This document shows positions 11,701 through 24,600 of a stretch of DNA of 64,000 nt, one piece after another. Location: the NCBI GenBank assembly GCA_017562135.1, contig QEYB01001314.1:124001-188000 (forward strand), read 5' to 3'. The first letter of the stretch is position 1, and every line of letters begins with the position of its first letter. This DNA is from Dipylidium caninum (taxonomy: Eukaryota; Platyhelminthes; Cestoda; Cyclophyllidea; Dipylidiidae). The translations under genes and the position numbers were made by a program. The notes under the pieces are model-generated. The model was not told where the DNA came from and made no database searches. It worked only from the letters and a program-made list of their open reading frames with translations.

Positions 11701-14700
11701 TCCTTATGCCGCCTTCGCACACCACCTCTCCTCTGTCTTCTTCGCCTTCGCCTCTGTCGTCTTCCCCAGCCACCCCTTCACCTCTTTCTTCTCCGCTATT
11801 GTGTTTGTCCAATGCCGATGTTCTCCCCACATTATGCGGGTGTGCCGAGGCAATTTATGAGAATGGCGTTGACCACGCATTCATAAAACTTCTCAACTCT
11901 AACGTCTAATGACCACCAATAGCGGATGACGGAATTGCTACTACAGAGTCAATACCGGCGCTGTGATGGGATTAGGTTACAAATGAGCAACAAGTTGAGT
12001 ACTGATATTGATAAGGCAATTATTTAACGTTTGAACACAGGATGATAAGGGAGTGAGCTTTGGGGGAGGGTTGGGGAGGAGGGGGCATAGGGGAGTACGT
12101 GAGGCCTTTGCTGTATGTCAAGTTGGGAATTTTCTATTCCGATATGAATTTCACATCCTTCTGTGAACCTTTCCAGCCTAACTTTCATGCAATTAAACTG
12201 AATGTATGTTCGTACCAGCATTGCCAAGGCATGAATCCACCTTCTGGTAGGGCAGGAACACGTGCAGAAGTAGTTTGATGTGATGTTGGAGGTCACGACA
12301 CTTGATGTCTCGTATTACCAATGGCATGAATCCAGTCCACATGAGACGACTAATATTTGATCTGACTTATAGGCCTAATTCTAGCCGTGTTTTAGGCAAA
12401 TAATCCGTCTCAACTCCATCGTCATTAGCATCGTCAACATCACCGTGTCAGGCAATGGGAGTTTATTTCTACGAAGACAATTACTACTTCGCATTTCACA
12501 AGCTTGCCGCCCTAATGGAGGGGTGCGTAGGGCGAGGAGGCGGTAGAAGCGTGGCGTTGCACACGCTGCCTTGACACTGACGTAAGATGACATGTAGGCA
12601 CGTGACTCCTTCGAGAAGAAAGGAAAATCAGATTTTTTTCTCTCATCATCAACTCAGAGAACTGTTCCGAACTGTATAATACCATGTTTTTCATCACTCT
12701 CTTGCCTACTCTCTTCCCATCAAACGACTCAGTTGTATCAGTGTTGCTTATTTTCTCGAGGTTTAGCACTAAATAGGAAATGCGAACACTACTGTTCCAT
12801 TAATCGCGCAACAATAAGATATCCCTTTTGTTCTCTTCCCTCCGGCTCCCCTCCCCCCCCCCCTTCACCCCTTTCTCTACCTTCCTCCAATGCCTTCACC
12901 CTAAAATGGGGACAATCAGGCTCGTCTCAATCGTTACACAAGCGATGGTACATTACCATTAGCCCCTGGCCGCGGCCATCTCATCTCGTTTCCGTTTCTT
13001 CTCGAATGGATTTGTAGCTTTCCGCCCGTTCTCCACTTTCCCCCCTGTCCCGGAATTTATGAAATTGTGTATATGGAGTAAAAGGGGAAGAAGATGGAGA
13101 GAGAGGCGAGGTCGCCACCACCCCTTTCCGAACACTCGACGAGGACGGCACAGCAGAGGGAGGCAGCCGGTGAATGCAATAACCTTTTTATCATTGTCAT
13201 TTGCTTACTCGGCCTATTGTCAGTCGGATGGATGCCCTCCTACGAGGATGCTTGCGGTGTCGAGAACAGTAATGGCTGTGAATGAATAACAAAGGGAGAG
13301 GGAGATAATGGGAAGTTCACTTTTTACAACAACAGCATCCCCCAACATCGTCTCTATTTCTCCGCTTTCTTCAACTTCGCATTGATACATCAATCTGCCA
13401 CGGAGGTGGTTCCATGTGACATTTCGGCGTGTGTTTACTTAAAAATCTTTTCTATCGAAAAGGCGGATGAAGCATCTGGTAAATGATATCGGGAACTTTA
13501 AACTCACTCAATTTCCCTAACATTATGATCGTGACACCCGGAGTGGACGAATCGCGTCCGGTATAAATATGCGCGTATAATTATGGGAATTTATATATAA
13601 ACCGGTTAGGATGTAATCTTTCAATGTCGGAAAAGGTCATAAAATTTGATGAGTCTGGACTGAGGAAATTAGGAGGGTTGGAATGATGCAGGCCAATTCA
13701 ACGACTCCAGTCAAACGGAAGAACAGGCATAAAGGCTAAATGTGAGGATTTAAGAAATCACCATTCTGGTGCTCTCCGCAGTCTGGGTTAATCATTGCTG
13801 TTCTGGCATCAAAAACCATCATGACTTATACTGGCAACCAGTCATTATTTCGTTACACCACATGGTGCGGTCATTACAACGTCCCTGGTTAGCTAGCTGG
13901 GCAAAAGGAATCATATTCATGCACGCCTTTGAGCGAATACCTCCAAGTGTGGAGGTCAAATAGACACCATAAGAAGTTCAACACAGGGCTTTAAATTCCC
14001 CAACAAGGGTTGAGTGCCGCAGCGTTCCTGGGGTGTTAAGGTTGACGGGCGACGTGGTCTGCGTCCGTGATGTAGGGCACCGGTCCAGTAGACGATGTAA
14101 TGCCATCACCTCTCTCCACTTCCTCCTCTCCTTACGCTGTCTACCCCAGAATGTCAAGTAAGCCCGAAATTGTCACGTGAGTGTGTGTTTGCATGTCCAT
14201 ACGTTCGTGCTTTCTTGTGCTCTTATGATGGTGTTGCATGTCTTAATCGGCACAACGCTCTCACCCTCGAAATTTCATCTAACCACACTCTTTCAGGGTG
14301 TCTAAGTTTGCCTGTGAAACACGATGCTACCTCACACACAAATGCACACGCACACACATCTATATATACACGCTGTCTTTTGTGGGAGATAGATCTAACA
14401 GACCCCATAAACTACTCAGGCAAGTAGTGCTGGATTCCGATGCATGATGCGGTAAACCTGATATCATTGTCTTGTCACTTGCTCGTAACGGCCTGGGTGT
14501 GCTCGTCTGGTCTAGAGAAAGGCAAATGAGAGCAGAATGTGGATATTCATTGCCTTCCCACACCGAAGGGCCAAGTCACGATTATGGATGCGGTATGTAG
14601 GAGTTTAGAGGCAATGACAAAGGCCTTGAGCCTGACAGAGTCGAAGGAAGGCTGGAGTACAGGATTGTGAGGTGTCATTATTTGGACACCATTTAATCGA

Positions 14701-15924
14701 TTGTCAAATGTGACCACTCATTAATGACTTTGTGTTTGATGAGGAAAACGTTCAATACTGCTCGATGCAGATGAAGAGGGGCATGGAGATTTATTGGCTT
14801 GGATAAGCTCACCACACAAAATAAACCACGTCGTGCAGTAAGAGTTTTGCTTATTTTCCGGATAATAACATCAACAAAAAATTGCTCATGAAAACTACTA
14901 TATGTCAAGACCAAGGATTAGAAAGGCGACGATTACTCTTTTTCCCAGCACAAAAAACATTGGAGGAAAAGGAGGGAAGGCATACCACCACCATATTCTT
15001 ATCTCAAGACTGTTACCGAGAAAGTCAGCGCTACTTGACTAATACTCTACGGTTTTCTAAGCTTATAAAACCCTAACAAAGGCTAGTAAGGCCTTCGGGT
15101 CTATTCGAGGGCCATCAAAATGGAGTTTCTACTTTTTTTCCATTCTTCCATCTCTCCTTCCTCATCCTACCGCCTATTTTTTTCTATTTTGAGCTATAAA
15201 TAGGCTAATGATGTGACAAATGAAAAATAATTTGCATTCCAATACGATACGCAATTTAATTCACTGGTTCATTTGATGTTGGAGAAACTCTAACGATGAA
15301 AATTTCTCGAAGGAATTCTCTTAAGATTACCCTCCAAATGGGTAATTGATCAACTGTACCAGTAAATGAGGCGTCATCGCCTTCCACCTGACTCCTCACC
15401 TGCCCTACTAGGATAGAGAAAGTCACTTAAAGTTAACCCATAAGCCCAAAAGTGACGTTAATTCATAGTGACCGAAAAGTTCTAGTCTTGCTTAATTACC
15501 TCTGATCAAGAAGGAGAAGTGGAGCATCACGCAACTCTTTCTGCTTGATGGATTAACTTAAGTAGGGGGCGGCTGGAGATTGTTCCGTCTCCCCTTTCCC
15601 CGTGGCGATTGGTTCGCCACGTAGGCTTATCAACTAACTTCAATTAGAACATGTGACATCTTGACAACGTGAGGGATAGTTGAGCTTACGTATATAAACT
15701 TTCCTATTGTTTCTTACCTCCTCCCCACCCAACCTTCATCGACCTACCATTAATTTTAGCGCCGACAGGAGTATTTGGGCCGCCCATCAATGGGAGTGTC
15801 GAACGGTAGTTGCTAACCTGGTCAATTTGGTGTTCCGCCTTATTCCTTCTTAGGCCGTCTGGTGGTGGAGCGGCTGTGTGTCGTGAAACTGGACTTGACC
15901 AGTCGACCACCACACTCAGCCGCA

Positions 15925-15942
15925 TCACACACACACACACAC
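15925..15942. repeat. (CA)n microsatellite
   Basis: Nine tandem CA dinucleotides within a stretch rich in CA/GT simple sequence. Confidence 0.85.
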
Positions 15943-16105
15943 TCAGATGATTTGATGCGCGGGCTGACGCGTATGTGTCGCGTATGTAAGTGTGACCCAG
16001 ATTTGCGCTTGATAGGCGCGCACCTTGAAGCCAGTTCTCAGAAAATGTCGGTGAGTTGAGCCCGAGAATGCGATTATGTGTTGTTTGTTACATTCCCTTT
16101 CACTT

Positions 16106-16165
16106 CATTGCATTGCATTGCAGGGCGGTGCAGTACATTGGAGTACAGTACAGTGCATTGCGGTG
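16106..16165. repeat. ATTGC / GTACA short tandem repeat cluster
   Basis: Three ATTGC pentamers are followed by interspersed GTACA and GTGCA pentamer-like words over about 60 nt. It is imperfect but clearly repetitive, and open frames across it are therefore unreliable. Confidence 0.7.
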
Positions 16166-19100
16166 CACCTCGTATGCGCCACCTCCGAATTGTCGGCTCA
16201 GTCTTGCATCACTAGCCCTGTCCTTCCCACCTCCCCATTGTTCTCATGCTCGCTTGAACACCAAACACATAACACACACACACAAGCAAAATTCATAAAC
16301 CATTTCGGTACTCCACACATTCATGTCTGTGTGTGTATGCGTGTGTGTGCTCACACCAACTTTTGTGTGCAGACGCCAGAATAAGCTACTCTTTTTTGCT
16401 CTTGTGAAAGACGACACCTCTCTGTGGCCATGGCGGTTTAGGCAGGTACACATAATCAGAAGTTAGGGTCGATAGCTCACCCTCGACCGGTCCCGAAGCC
16501 CCATTAGAAAATGGATGAGAGGGAAAAGGGGAGTGTTGTAAAACCCTGCCTTTACTTCAGGCTTGCAACGCAACCACCGCCGCTAAGAGCTCCATTTGAT
16601 GTGTCATAACCTAACGACCTAAGGAAGTGGGTGATTGGGACTTTGCCCACCTACTTAACTTAGGACATCTTTTATTAGGGTCAAAATTGTACTTGTAAAT
16701 CCCTTCATTATTATCGTGATCAGACATATTCTAAACCATAGTCTCGTTGTACACTCCTCCGATAGTTTAAACTTTTGAAAACTTGCAAATTCTCCGCTGT
16801 AAAATATACAAACTATATTTTTTCAAAGTTAACTACTATAGCTATTTTTAATTTGGTAACATAGGAAACAAAATCATATTGTAATTAGTAAGGATTCTCG
16901 CATTACCCGATCGTTATAAAGTTGCTAAAAGGAGGAGAACATCGGTTTAAAATCGTACAATTAATCAGAAGTAGATAGAGATTATATCGGAAATAAAATT
17001 CAAAATAAAGAATAATCGCAGGTCATTACGTGTCAGAAATATTCCCTAACTCCGCGTCGGCCGACGACTGAAACCGGAACAGACAGACGTGTGTACACAC
17101 TTGCGTGCATACGGGCATAAATGTGGACCTGGAATCACGTACACGGAGGAAACGAAGAAGGAAGAAGGTGGAGATTCATGCTGTGCTTGCGAGCACACGT
17201 ATTCTGACACGCCGGGGAAGAGTGGATCGTTACATCACTACACACACACACTCGCACATAGGCCTTTCAACTTCTCGCGGTTATGCGTGCCTGTCAAGGC
17301 GGTGTGCAGCTGCATGCATGCCTGCATTGCCTCCCCTCCTGCACGCCATTCGCAGTCGTACATCATCTCCTCGGCTCACTTACGTGTGTTTGTGTGTATA
17401 TATATATATGTGAAGATGTACCGATCAAGCACGAACTCCGCACGACAACGACGATGACTACGACGACGATAGAGCCGAGGGAAGACGTCACAAACACACA
17501 AGTTAGCGGTGTTAGTGTTGTAATAAAACATTTCTAATGTTGAGAGGGGATGGAGAGTCAGCGTCGGCACTCCTTCGACCTACAGGGTTATTGCTTCTTT
17601 ACTGTGGGTCAAACTCTTATGTGCGGTCATTCGTGAGACGGGGCGGAGAGGGGTAGGAACAGGGGAGCAAAAGGGGAGGTTATCCGGTTTCCACCTGGGC
17701 AACTGCTTTGGAACCACGGATTTTGTCACATTAACTTCCTCAAAAAAATAATGATGATTGCATAAGGCAGTAGCGAATATTAGCACGCATTTGTAACGGT
17801 AGTCTACTATCGAAGCTTTTGTGACCTGTCACTCTGAGGCACACATTCCGTTACGGGTCAGTTCATTTCTCCGATGTTCTTTAATTTCCTCTGTGCTGTT
17901 ACGTATCGTAAGTAAACCCCAAGGGCATGCGAAGCGTCCTGATGTCCCTATGGGTTAAGGATAACAAAGAATCAAGTTCAAAAGCTACATTTGCGAAAGC
18001 GAGATCAGAACACTTTTGATAAAATTTTTAACAGTCAATGGAGATTGGACGCGTCTAGTCTAGAATTCAATCCGACTTCTATAATTGACTACCTGCGCAA
18101 TTTTCTTTTCCTCCAACTTCTCTGTGCTTCCTGAACGATAATGATTTCAGATAAACTATTTTTTAATTTCAGAATTGCCTTTCTACAAAGTAGTTACCCA
18201 GAGAACAGAATGTGATGGCAAGATGATATACGTGTCGCATATAAGTGAGGCCTGCAAAAATCTTTTTCCCTGTGAGGGCAGCCCCACACTTTCTCAACTG
18301 CAGCTTTGAAATGACATAACTAAGTCGCTGTCCTATAATTCAATGTTTCTGTAGAATTTCCGCAGATTGGCTCAAATTTCTTTATGAAATAACGCTCACC
18401 TTAAAATGAAACTTTATCCAACAAATAACGATTTAGCGGTTAGGGAAATGGAAGCGAAGCTGTAAGCCAAAGTGAAAAAACTGAGAGTGTAACTTAATAG
18501 AGGTCCGATTTGAAGGCAGTACCTGACAGGGGCGAAAACTCCCATACACATACACACGGATAAGTGCACAGAGGAGGGGATAAACTAAGCTGAAAGATAT
18601 TTTATCCACAGTGCGTATGTTGCCCTCAACTTAGGCTCATTTGCTAACAAAAAATCCGCCGACTCGCGGAATTCCACCACGGAAGTTGCGACTTCAAAGG
18701 GGTGATGAGAGCAGCCAAGGGTACTCCTCGTCGCACTGCTTCGTGAGTGTCTTCTCAGGTGTGCGCACGTGTGTATGTGAATCTGCACTACCAACGCCGT
18801 GGCTGCAGTCACATTCGCTCGGGTTATGAGCTTGTGGCAGGTGGGCGGTTGGCTGGTTGGGCGTAAGAGTCGGTGAGCATGGAACTTGTGAGCTTTTTTC
18901 TCCTTCGGCTCCCCCCTCCATTCCCTTCCGCCAGACTCGTCTCGCGCATCTTCAATCTTGACTCAAATTAACTTAATATTCAGAAGGTGAACAGTTCTGA
19001 GGAAGCACTAAGACTTGTTGATTCTCACAACTGTTTCACGCACACTCCAAGGCCATTTATTTGCTTGTAGACATGCTTATGTGTATCTTACGAGGATGTG

Positions 19101-19494
19101 TCTTAGGTTATGAGACGTTCAGGAGGATGAACGGTCCACTTCGTTGTTGCACAATTAAAAGAGTATGTATTGGAGGCAGTGAAAGGTGAAGTTGAAATTC
19201 GGATGTCCTAACAATCTTTGCACTTTCCCTTTACAATGTGGCTGCTTTTTCGGACTGTAAACTACGAGATGAGAACGTGTTTGAGGCTGTTGGAGGATAA
19301 CAATACTACTGACAGTAAACGAGAATACACGCTCGCCATGTTAAGCCGTCATTGCGAGTGAGGGAGTTGGGTGGAGGTTGGGACTTGGGAGGAGGGATGA
19401 TGTTGAATACGGGATGTGATAAGACAGGGTGTGAGTGTTGATATCGCGGAGTGAGAAAAGGAGCACAACGTTAAGCTGTAAAATCCTGCGAAAT

Positions 19495-21614
19495 TTAGGA
19501 CGTTGAAACTGTTGGCACAGGATACTCACGCTTGCTTCGTCTCTCCACTTCGCCTTTCTTCGCCTCCTCATTTTCATCTCTTTCGTCGCCTACATCAACC
19601 ATCATGGAGGCCGAGAATTTAATTTTCGGTTGTAGCAAAAGAGACGAGGCTGTTGTCGATATAGGCGGTGGAGGATGTGTGAGATCGAATTGACTTTGTG
19701 ATGTCTTAAATTCAGGATGTTGGAAGGGACTGAAGGGCCATGTGTCACCCCAACTCATTGGAGGTTCGAATCGGTGCGGAAGTAGTGGCCTTTCAATCAA
19801 TTTATTTGTGGTAAGACAAGGTGGCACCTTGCCTAGCACAGTTGTTGGGACAAACTGATGAATCGGAGGTGAACGATGACCATGAGAGTAGGGGAGACCG
19901 GTAGAGGTGAGGAAAGAGGATGCAGAGGAGGAAACCGGTTGAATACGACCTTGATTTCCACCATGGATGCGATTTTTTCGTGCTCCGCCAGTTGCACCTG
20001 GACTTACGCTGCCTAGACAATCGCGGACGATGAAAGTACAATAACATGTACCTTAAAAAGGTTAAAGGAGGACTGGGGGGTGTAAAGTAAGGGATAGGGT
20101 GAAGTGATTCACCCCCATATCCTTACCGGTTTCATGGAAGCGTTGAAGGATCTTGCTCACACATCCGTGAGACACCTTTAACTGACGCGAAATGTCGCAA
20201 GGTCGTACGCCATTCCTGGACATTTGCACGATCCTCAAACGTGTTTTGTAGGGAAGAGGACGTCCATTGATAAACATACCGCCTAATTGATTGATACGAC
20301 CTTGCCCTATGGAAGGAGGTGGCACAGACAATTACTCTTGCTTTATTTCCTACTTCACCCACTCCTCAACTTGCTTCCACGAGACCTATCTCATCTGGGT
20401 CACCCTGTCTACCAACCTTCTTTGTATGATTTGTTTAATTTTCTTCCATAAATTTATGTAAATGGATCAAAATAAGACACTACCAAGGCAGAGAGTTGCG
20501 AGAAATGGGGAAGGATGCGGAGTGGGGAATGTGAGCTCGAGAGAGATCGCTTTTTCACATGGTATATGTGATTTTACTGAGTCCCAATGTGTACATTGAA
20601 TAGATAACACGGAAGAAAGTTTATTGAAGAGAGTTTCTACCCCATGTGCATTAGAACTATTATCGGGAGAACATCTCTTTTGTGTCGCCTGGAGGTAAAG
20701 GAGGAGAGAGCGAAGGGCTTTTAACTTTAAAATTGTTAATTATGTCTCTTTTATGTGTTCCGAACCCTGACTAACAAGTATAAATTTACTATTTATTTGA
20801 ATCAATGAAAGATAGGTAATTGGCCACTTTCCTCACCTTCGAAAAACATGGAGGCCCCGCGTTCTGAAGCGGGAGACGTCTGTTTATCAGACATGGATAT
20901 TGTAAGTTGTGAGATCTCTACACTCTGAAAGTCACTCTTCGCTCGAGTCGAGAGATTTTGGGCAGGTTGTGAAACCGGAGGTGGCGCAGGTTGCTGCGCC
21001 GGCTGTTGAGATGGGAGGGGTGATGGTGGAGTTGGACTCAAGATATGGTAAATGGCTCTGCGATAGGCCGCCGGGGGTAAAGCACCCGAAAGCAGCAGAG
21101 AGGGATGCGGTAACTCGTGTAGTTTTGTAGGATTCATGATAAGGGTTTGAGCACACCAGGAGGCATTCGCGGGATTCCCAGTGGTAGCGGCAGCAGGCGT
21201 TATGGGAGGTCTGAGAAAGGGTAGGGAAGGCGGATGTGGTGAAATAAGGGGAGCCGGGTGGGCGAGTGTGCTTGCGGTATGTAAGTCAAACAGACGCTTC
21301 AGGGCAAGGCGTGCCATGGTCAGGGAAAATGGTTCGTCACAGAGAGCAGGAATGTGTGACGTGGAGATGGAGCAGGAGGTGAGTGGTGGCGGTATTGGAA
21401 GTGAGAAAGAACTGGCATTACTATTGGTCACTGGATGTATGTTTGTTATAGGGGGAGTATACGAGGGCACGGAATGATCGGATAGTTTTCGAGAGCCGGG
21501 CTCCATGAAGTCAGAGTCGGTTAAAAGATGAGAACTTCGCAGATCCGCAGATAAGCCCAGTATGTCGAAAATACTGTAGAATAAGTAACTTGGGTTTTCC
21601 TCTGAGTAGAACAA
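19495..21614 (-). CDS. Pax3/7-like protein with PAI subdomain only and N-terminal eh1 motif
   Basis: Three exons on the minus strand (20,837-21,614, 20,127-20,306, 19,495-20,012) joined by GT-AG introns of 530 and 114 nt. Phases agree and the total is 1,476 nt (491 aa). Residues 260-332 match the N-terminal (PAI) half of a paired domain: [40 protein letters not shown], and ETGS followed by PGATGG. The GQGR-NQLGG start is most like Pax3/7. The sequence then leaves the family: no RED subdomain and no homeodomain follow in the 159-residue tail, which is Pro/Ser-rich and ends in mixed acidic/basic residues. Residues ~12-21, [10 protein letters not shown], resemble the eh1/octapeptide Groucho-binding motif, unusually placed before the paired domain. 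PAI binds DNA in known Pax proteins, so a nuclear DNA-binding repressor is inferred. Start uncertainty: a TACTCAG acceptor lies just after the ATG, so translation could begin in an upstream exon. A donor (GTGAGT) at 19,529 near the end could lead to further exons that I did not find. Confidence 0.82.
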
Positions 21615-24600
21615 TGAGATAGTTTAGAGAATAGAGCTGAGGCTTACCAGTAGTAGTAGTTCAACCGTCCTCCCGGCGAGGGAAGTTGAGAGTGCGCGAC
21701 CCACCACGCGGTGCAAGGGCAGCAAATGAGCAGTCAGGCCAGGTGAGTGTAACGTTCCAGTTGGCTCATGGACCGCTTACGCGCATTACGCGTAGTAGGG
21801 ACGCACTTTCGCACATGCCAATGAGTCGGCAGCGCAGCTTAACGCGCACTGCGTCGTACGCATATACAAACGCTTATAAGTCACGCAGCAATTCAATTGG
21901 TTATACGCTTCCAAGGCGTAGCCAATAAACACATTGAGCGGAATTTCATTTTGTGTGGATCATTGTAAACACTATCAAAAACGTAGTTTTAGCACAAAAC
22001 CAGCCGTTCTAATTGGGTAACAATTTCCTTTCGTGCTGTTTGGTTGTAATTCACTCAAATTCGCGAGATAAAGTGTAAAAGGCAATATGGAGAATTCTGC
22101 CTGACCACATACTTGACATACATGCCATAGTAATTTTGAATTTGGTAATGCTACTTCGGGTGAGGATATCTGAAGCGTGTCGATCACGGTCATTTAAAGT
22201 AATACTTTTTAAGATGGTCAGCATAGGAAATTTTTAAATAGGTCCCATTGTCCTTGTAAATCACGTCACATTAGGAACACTTCTGTGATTATACGTTGAC
22301 GAGGTGAGAAATAAGGTCAGCCTATGTGATTATCCATGCGTGACGTGAGATGCAACATGTAGCTTATTGCATCCACATTATCCGAACCTCACGGCTACAC
22401 ATGTACCGATTGAGGAGGGACGGATATCGAAATGTGATAGGAAGTTCATATTTGCCTTCGTAACATGGGTAACCCGTCATGAGTGACAGAATTTACTGCA
22501 TTTGACTTATTCAGTAACCAGTGGTCCATTGGACCATTGCCACCGTAAGAGTTATTGACCCCCTGCCAGTAGGATAGCTTCGCACCCTCCCACACGCGAC
22601 TGGCTGGAGCGGTACCCCCATTGTTTGGCCCCTAGTATGGTGGTTCCCACTTAATTTGCATCACTGAAATCCATAGGCACATCCTAACGGATAGATGGCA
22701 GTTCAGCAGAGTTGCTGGTGAGGAGGTCAGAGGAGAAATGTGTATTTTAAATATTTTCCTGAAAGGCGTGGTCATCACACGCAAGACGTTGCGAGGGACG
22801 AAGCAGAAACATCTTTATTTCTTACACCATTGCTGTAAATAACTGATTAAATTTTCTCAGTTTTATATTTGCTCGCTTCTTGCAATCTGCAATTTGTTAA
22901 GGTTCCGAGTATCAGTTCGGCTTAGTAGTCTAATGATGTAGTAAAGCCTACCTCCAATATTCTAACTATAAAAAAGGTCTTTTACCGGTTTCCGCGAATG
23001 TCCACATGGAGTCAACTCTCGTGTCCTCCTTACTTACGGAGATTGGGTAACATTCATATTTCTATCACAAAAGCCGATGTGCTAACTATCCTCAAATTTA
23101 CTTATGAAGGCACTTTCGTAAGATCTTTCGAGCCCAAGCCTCAAAGGGCTACAATTGTAGCTCGATGACCGATTAATTCATCCACATTCGGATGTGTTCG
23201 TTTGTGATTACATATAGTCATAAATTACGCAAAAAGCGGTATCAAAACGGTTCTTTTTTATGGGCTGAAGGTGCTTCACTGCACTAGCGTAACATACATC
23301 AGCTATTTTATGATCCACCCTGAATGGGAACGTAGTGGGAGTGAGGGGAGATAGAAGGGAGGACAGGAGTCTAAACTCTCACAGGCATCTCATAGGATCA
23401 TAATATACGTGAGGACAAGAACGGACACAAATTTTAATGCTGACCGGTGATTTGATTGTACAGGCATATGTGTGTGGACGTCACTACAAATAACACCAGG
23501 ACAGAGGGGGTGTGAGATTGGAGGTGATAAGCTTAAATTTCGATTAAAATATCAAACTGGCGAAGTCAGAAATAAGTGAATGGTTGATGAGTAGGGTTGG
23601 AGGACATCTACGTTTATTTTACACAGTCGTAATAATGGAGATCTAAGAAGCATAATCGCAATACTGTTCTATAACTTAAGTGCTCACAGATGAATTCAGC
23701 TTAAAATGCGTGTCCAGGACACAATTAATCCGCTCTAACAGATGCCAGTTTTGACGAAAGTCAGTAGGTAGATCTTTTTAGCTCCTGAGGATGAAAGGGT
23801 TGAGTGGTATGCAAAGAATTGCCTACAGCTTTCTGTTTGACATTTGGTAATCGTAACTATAGTTAACTTAGAATTCAACACAGATAAGCACTTCGTCGTC
23901 CATTTTAAAGAAAAATTAAATTTGGTGCTCTTCTTGACGCATGGGGAATGGGGCCGAAGCCAGGCTTGGCATCTGCAGCATATTAAAGTGCCAACACTTC
24001 TTCGGTGACGAGGAATGCTTTATTGCAGTTGTTGCTGCATTTGATGAGCGCCTCCCACCTCCCTCATATGCTACTCCATCTTTTCCGAAAAAAATCCTCA
24101 TTCATTCTTCATTTTGACTTCCAATGCATCAATGAAATTAACATTTCTATTTCATAAGATTAGAAGGTAATTGGTATCTGTTCGAACATAGAAGAGGATG
24201 TTCTGGTGAATGCTGTCAAAATAAAACCACTTTTTGCAACAGTATCTATCACACATAAAATCTGATAAGTTACTTCCCACTGCCACTAGCAAACCCGTTA
24301 TTCATATCAGTCGCCCACACCCCAGATCCTTCGAGCATCAAAGAAATTGTGAACGTCCTAAAACAAAGTTGGACAAATAGGCATATTAAAGGTATACTGT
24401 TTAAAAGATACCAATATGAGTAAATACCGGACAGAAAGTCCGATTTTTTAACCTTTCAGACTATTTAAGCCAATCTGAAATCTTGTCTGCAACCCCCTAA
24501 CATCACCTTTTCCTGTCAAGCTTCGCTCCTCCAAATGCTCTGACATTACTTCTACCCCGACAAACGGTGTCCTTCAATAGTGGACATAATATTTTTAGCA

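Larger units (their letters stand above)
8725..19494. other. 10.8-kb stretch without supported gene
   Basis: Between the EMSY start and the Pax stop I find only short open frames, most of them overlapping in several frames and lacking domain or splice support. Base composition shifts between AT-rich parts (8.8-10.8 and 16.7-17.0 kb) and simple-sequence or GC-richer parts (11.6-13.3 and 15.7-17.4 kb). CA/GT runs are scattered at 14.3, 15.9, 16.3 and 17.2-17.4 kb. It could hold untranslated exons, further Pax exons, non-coding RNA or regulatory DNA; none is demonstrable by reading. Confidence 0.5.

Noticed and set aside
15704..17570. Many overlapping frames on both strands around CA/GT and GTGTGT runs
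   Set aside because: Simple-sequence composition keeps several frames open at once; no motif or splice signal supports any of them.
19341..19577. Minus-strand frame containing RRRKAKWRD, resembling the end of a homeodomain
   Set aside because: The frame is closed just upstream and lacks the WF-N core of helix 3; it is an off-frame reading of the acidic/basic tail of the Pax-type protein.
19758..19775. GGTTCGAATC-like word resembling a tRNA B box
   Set aside because: It lies within the coding exon of the Pax gene and no cloverleaf or A box accompanies it.
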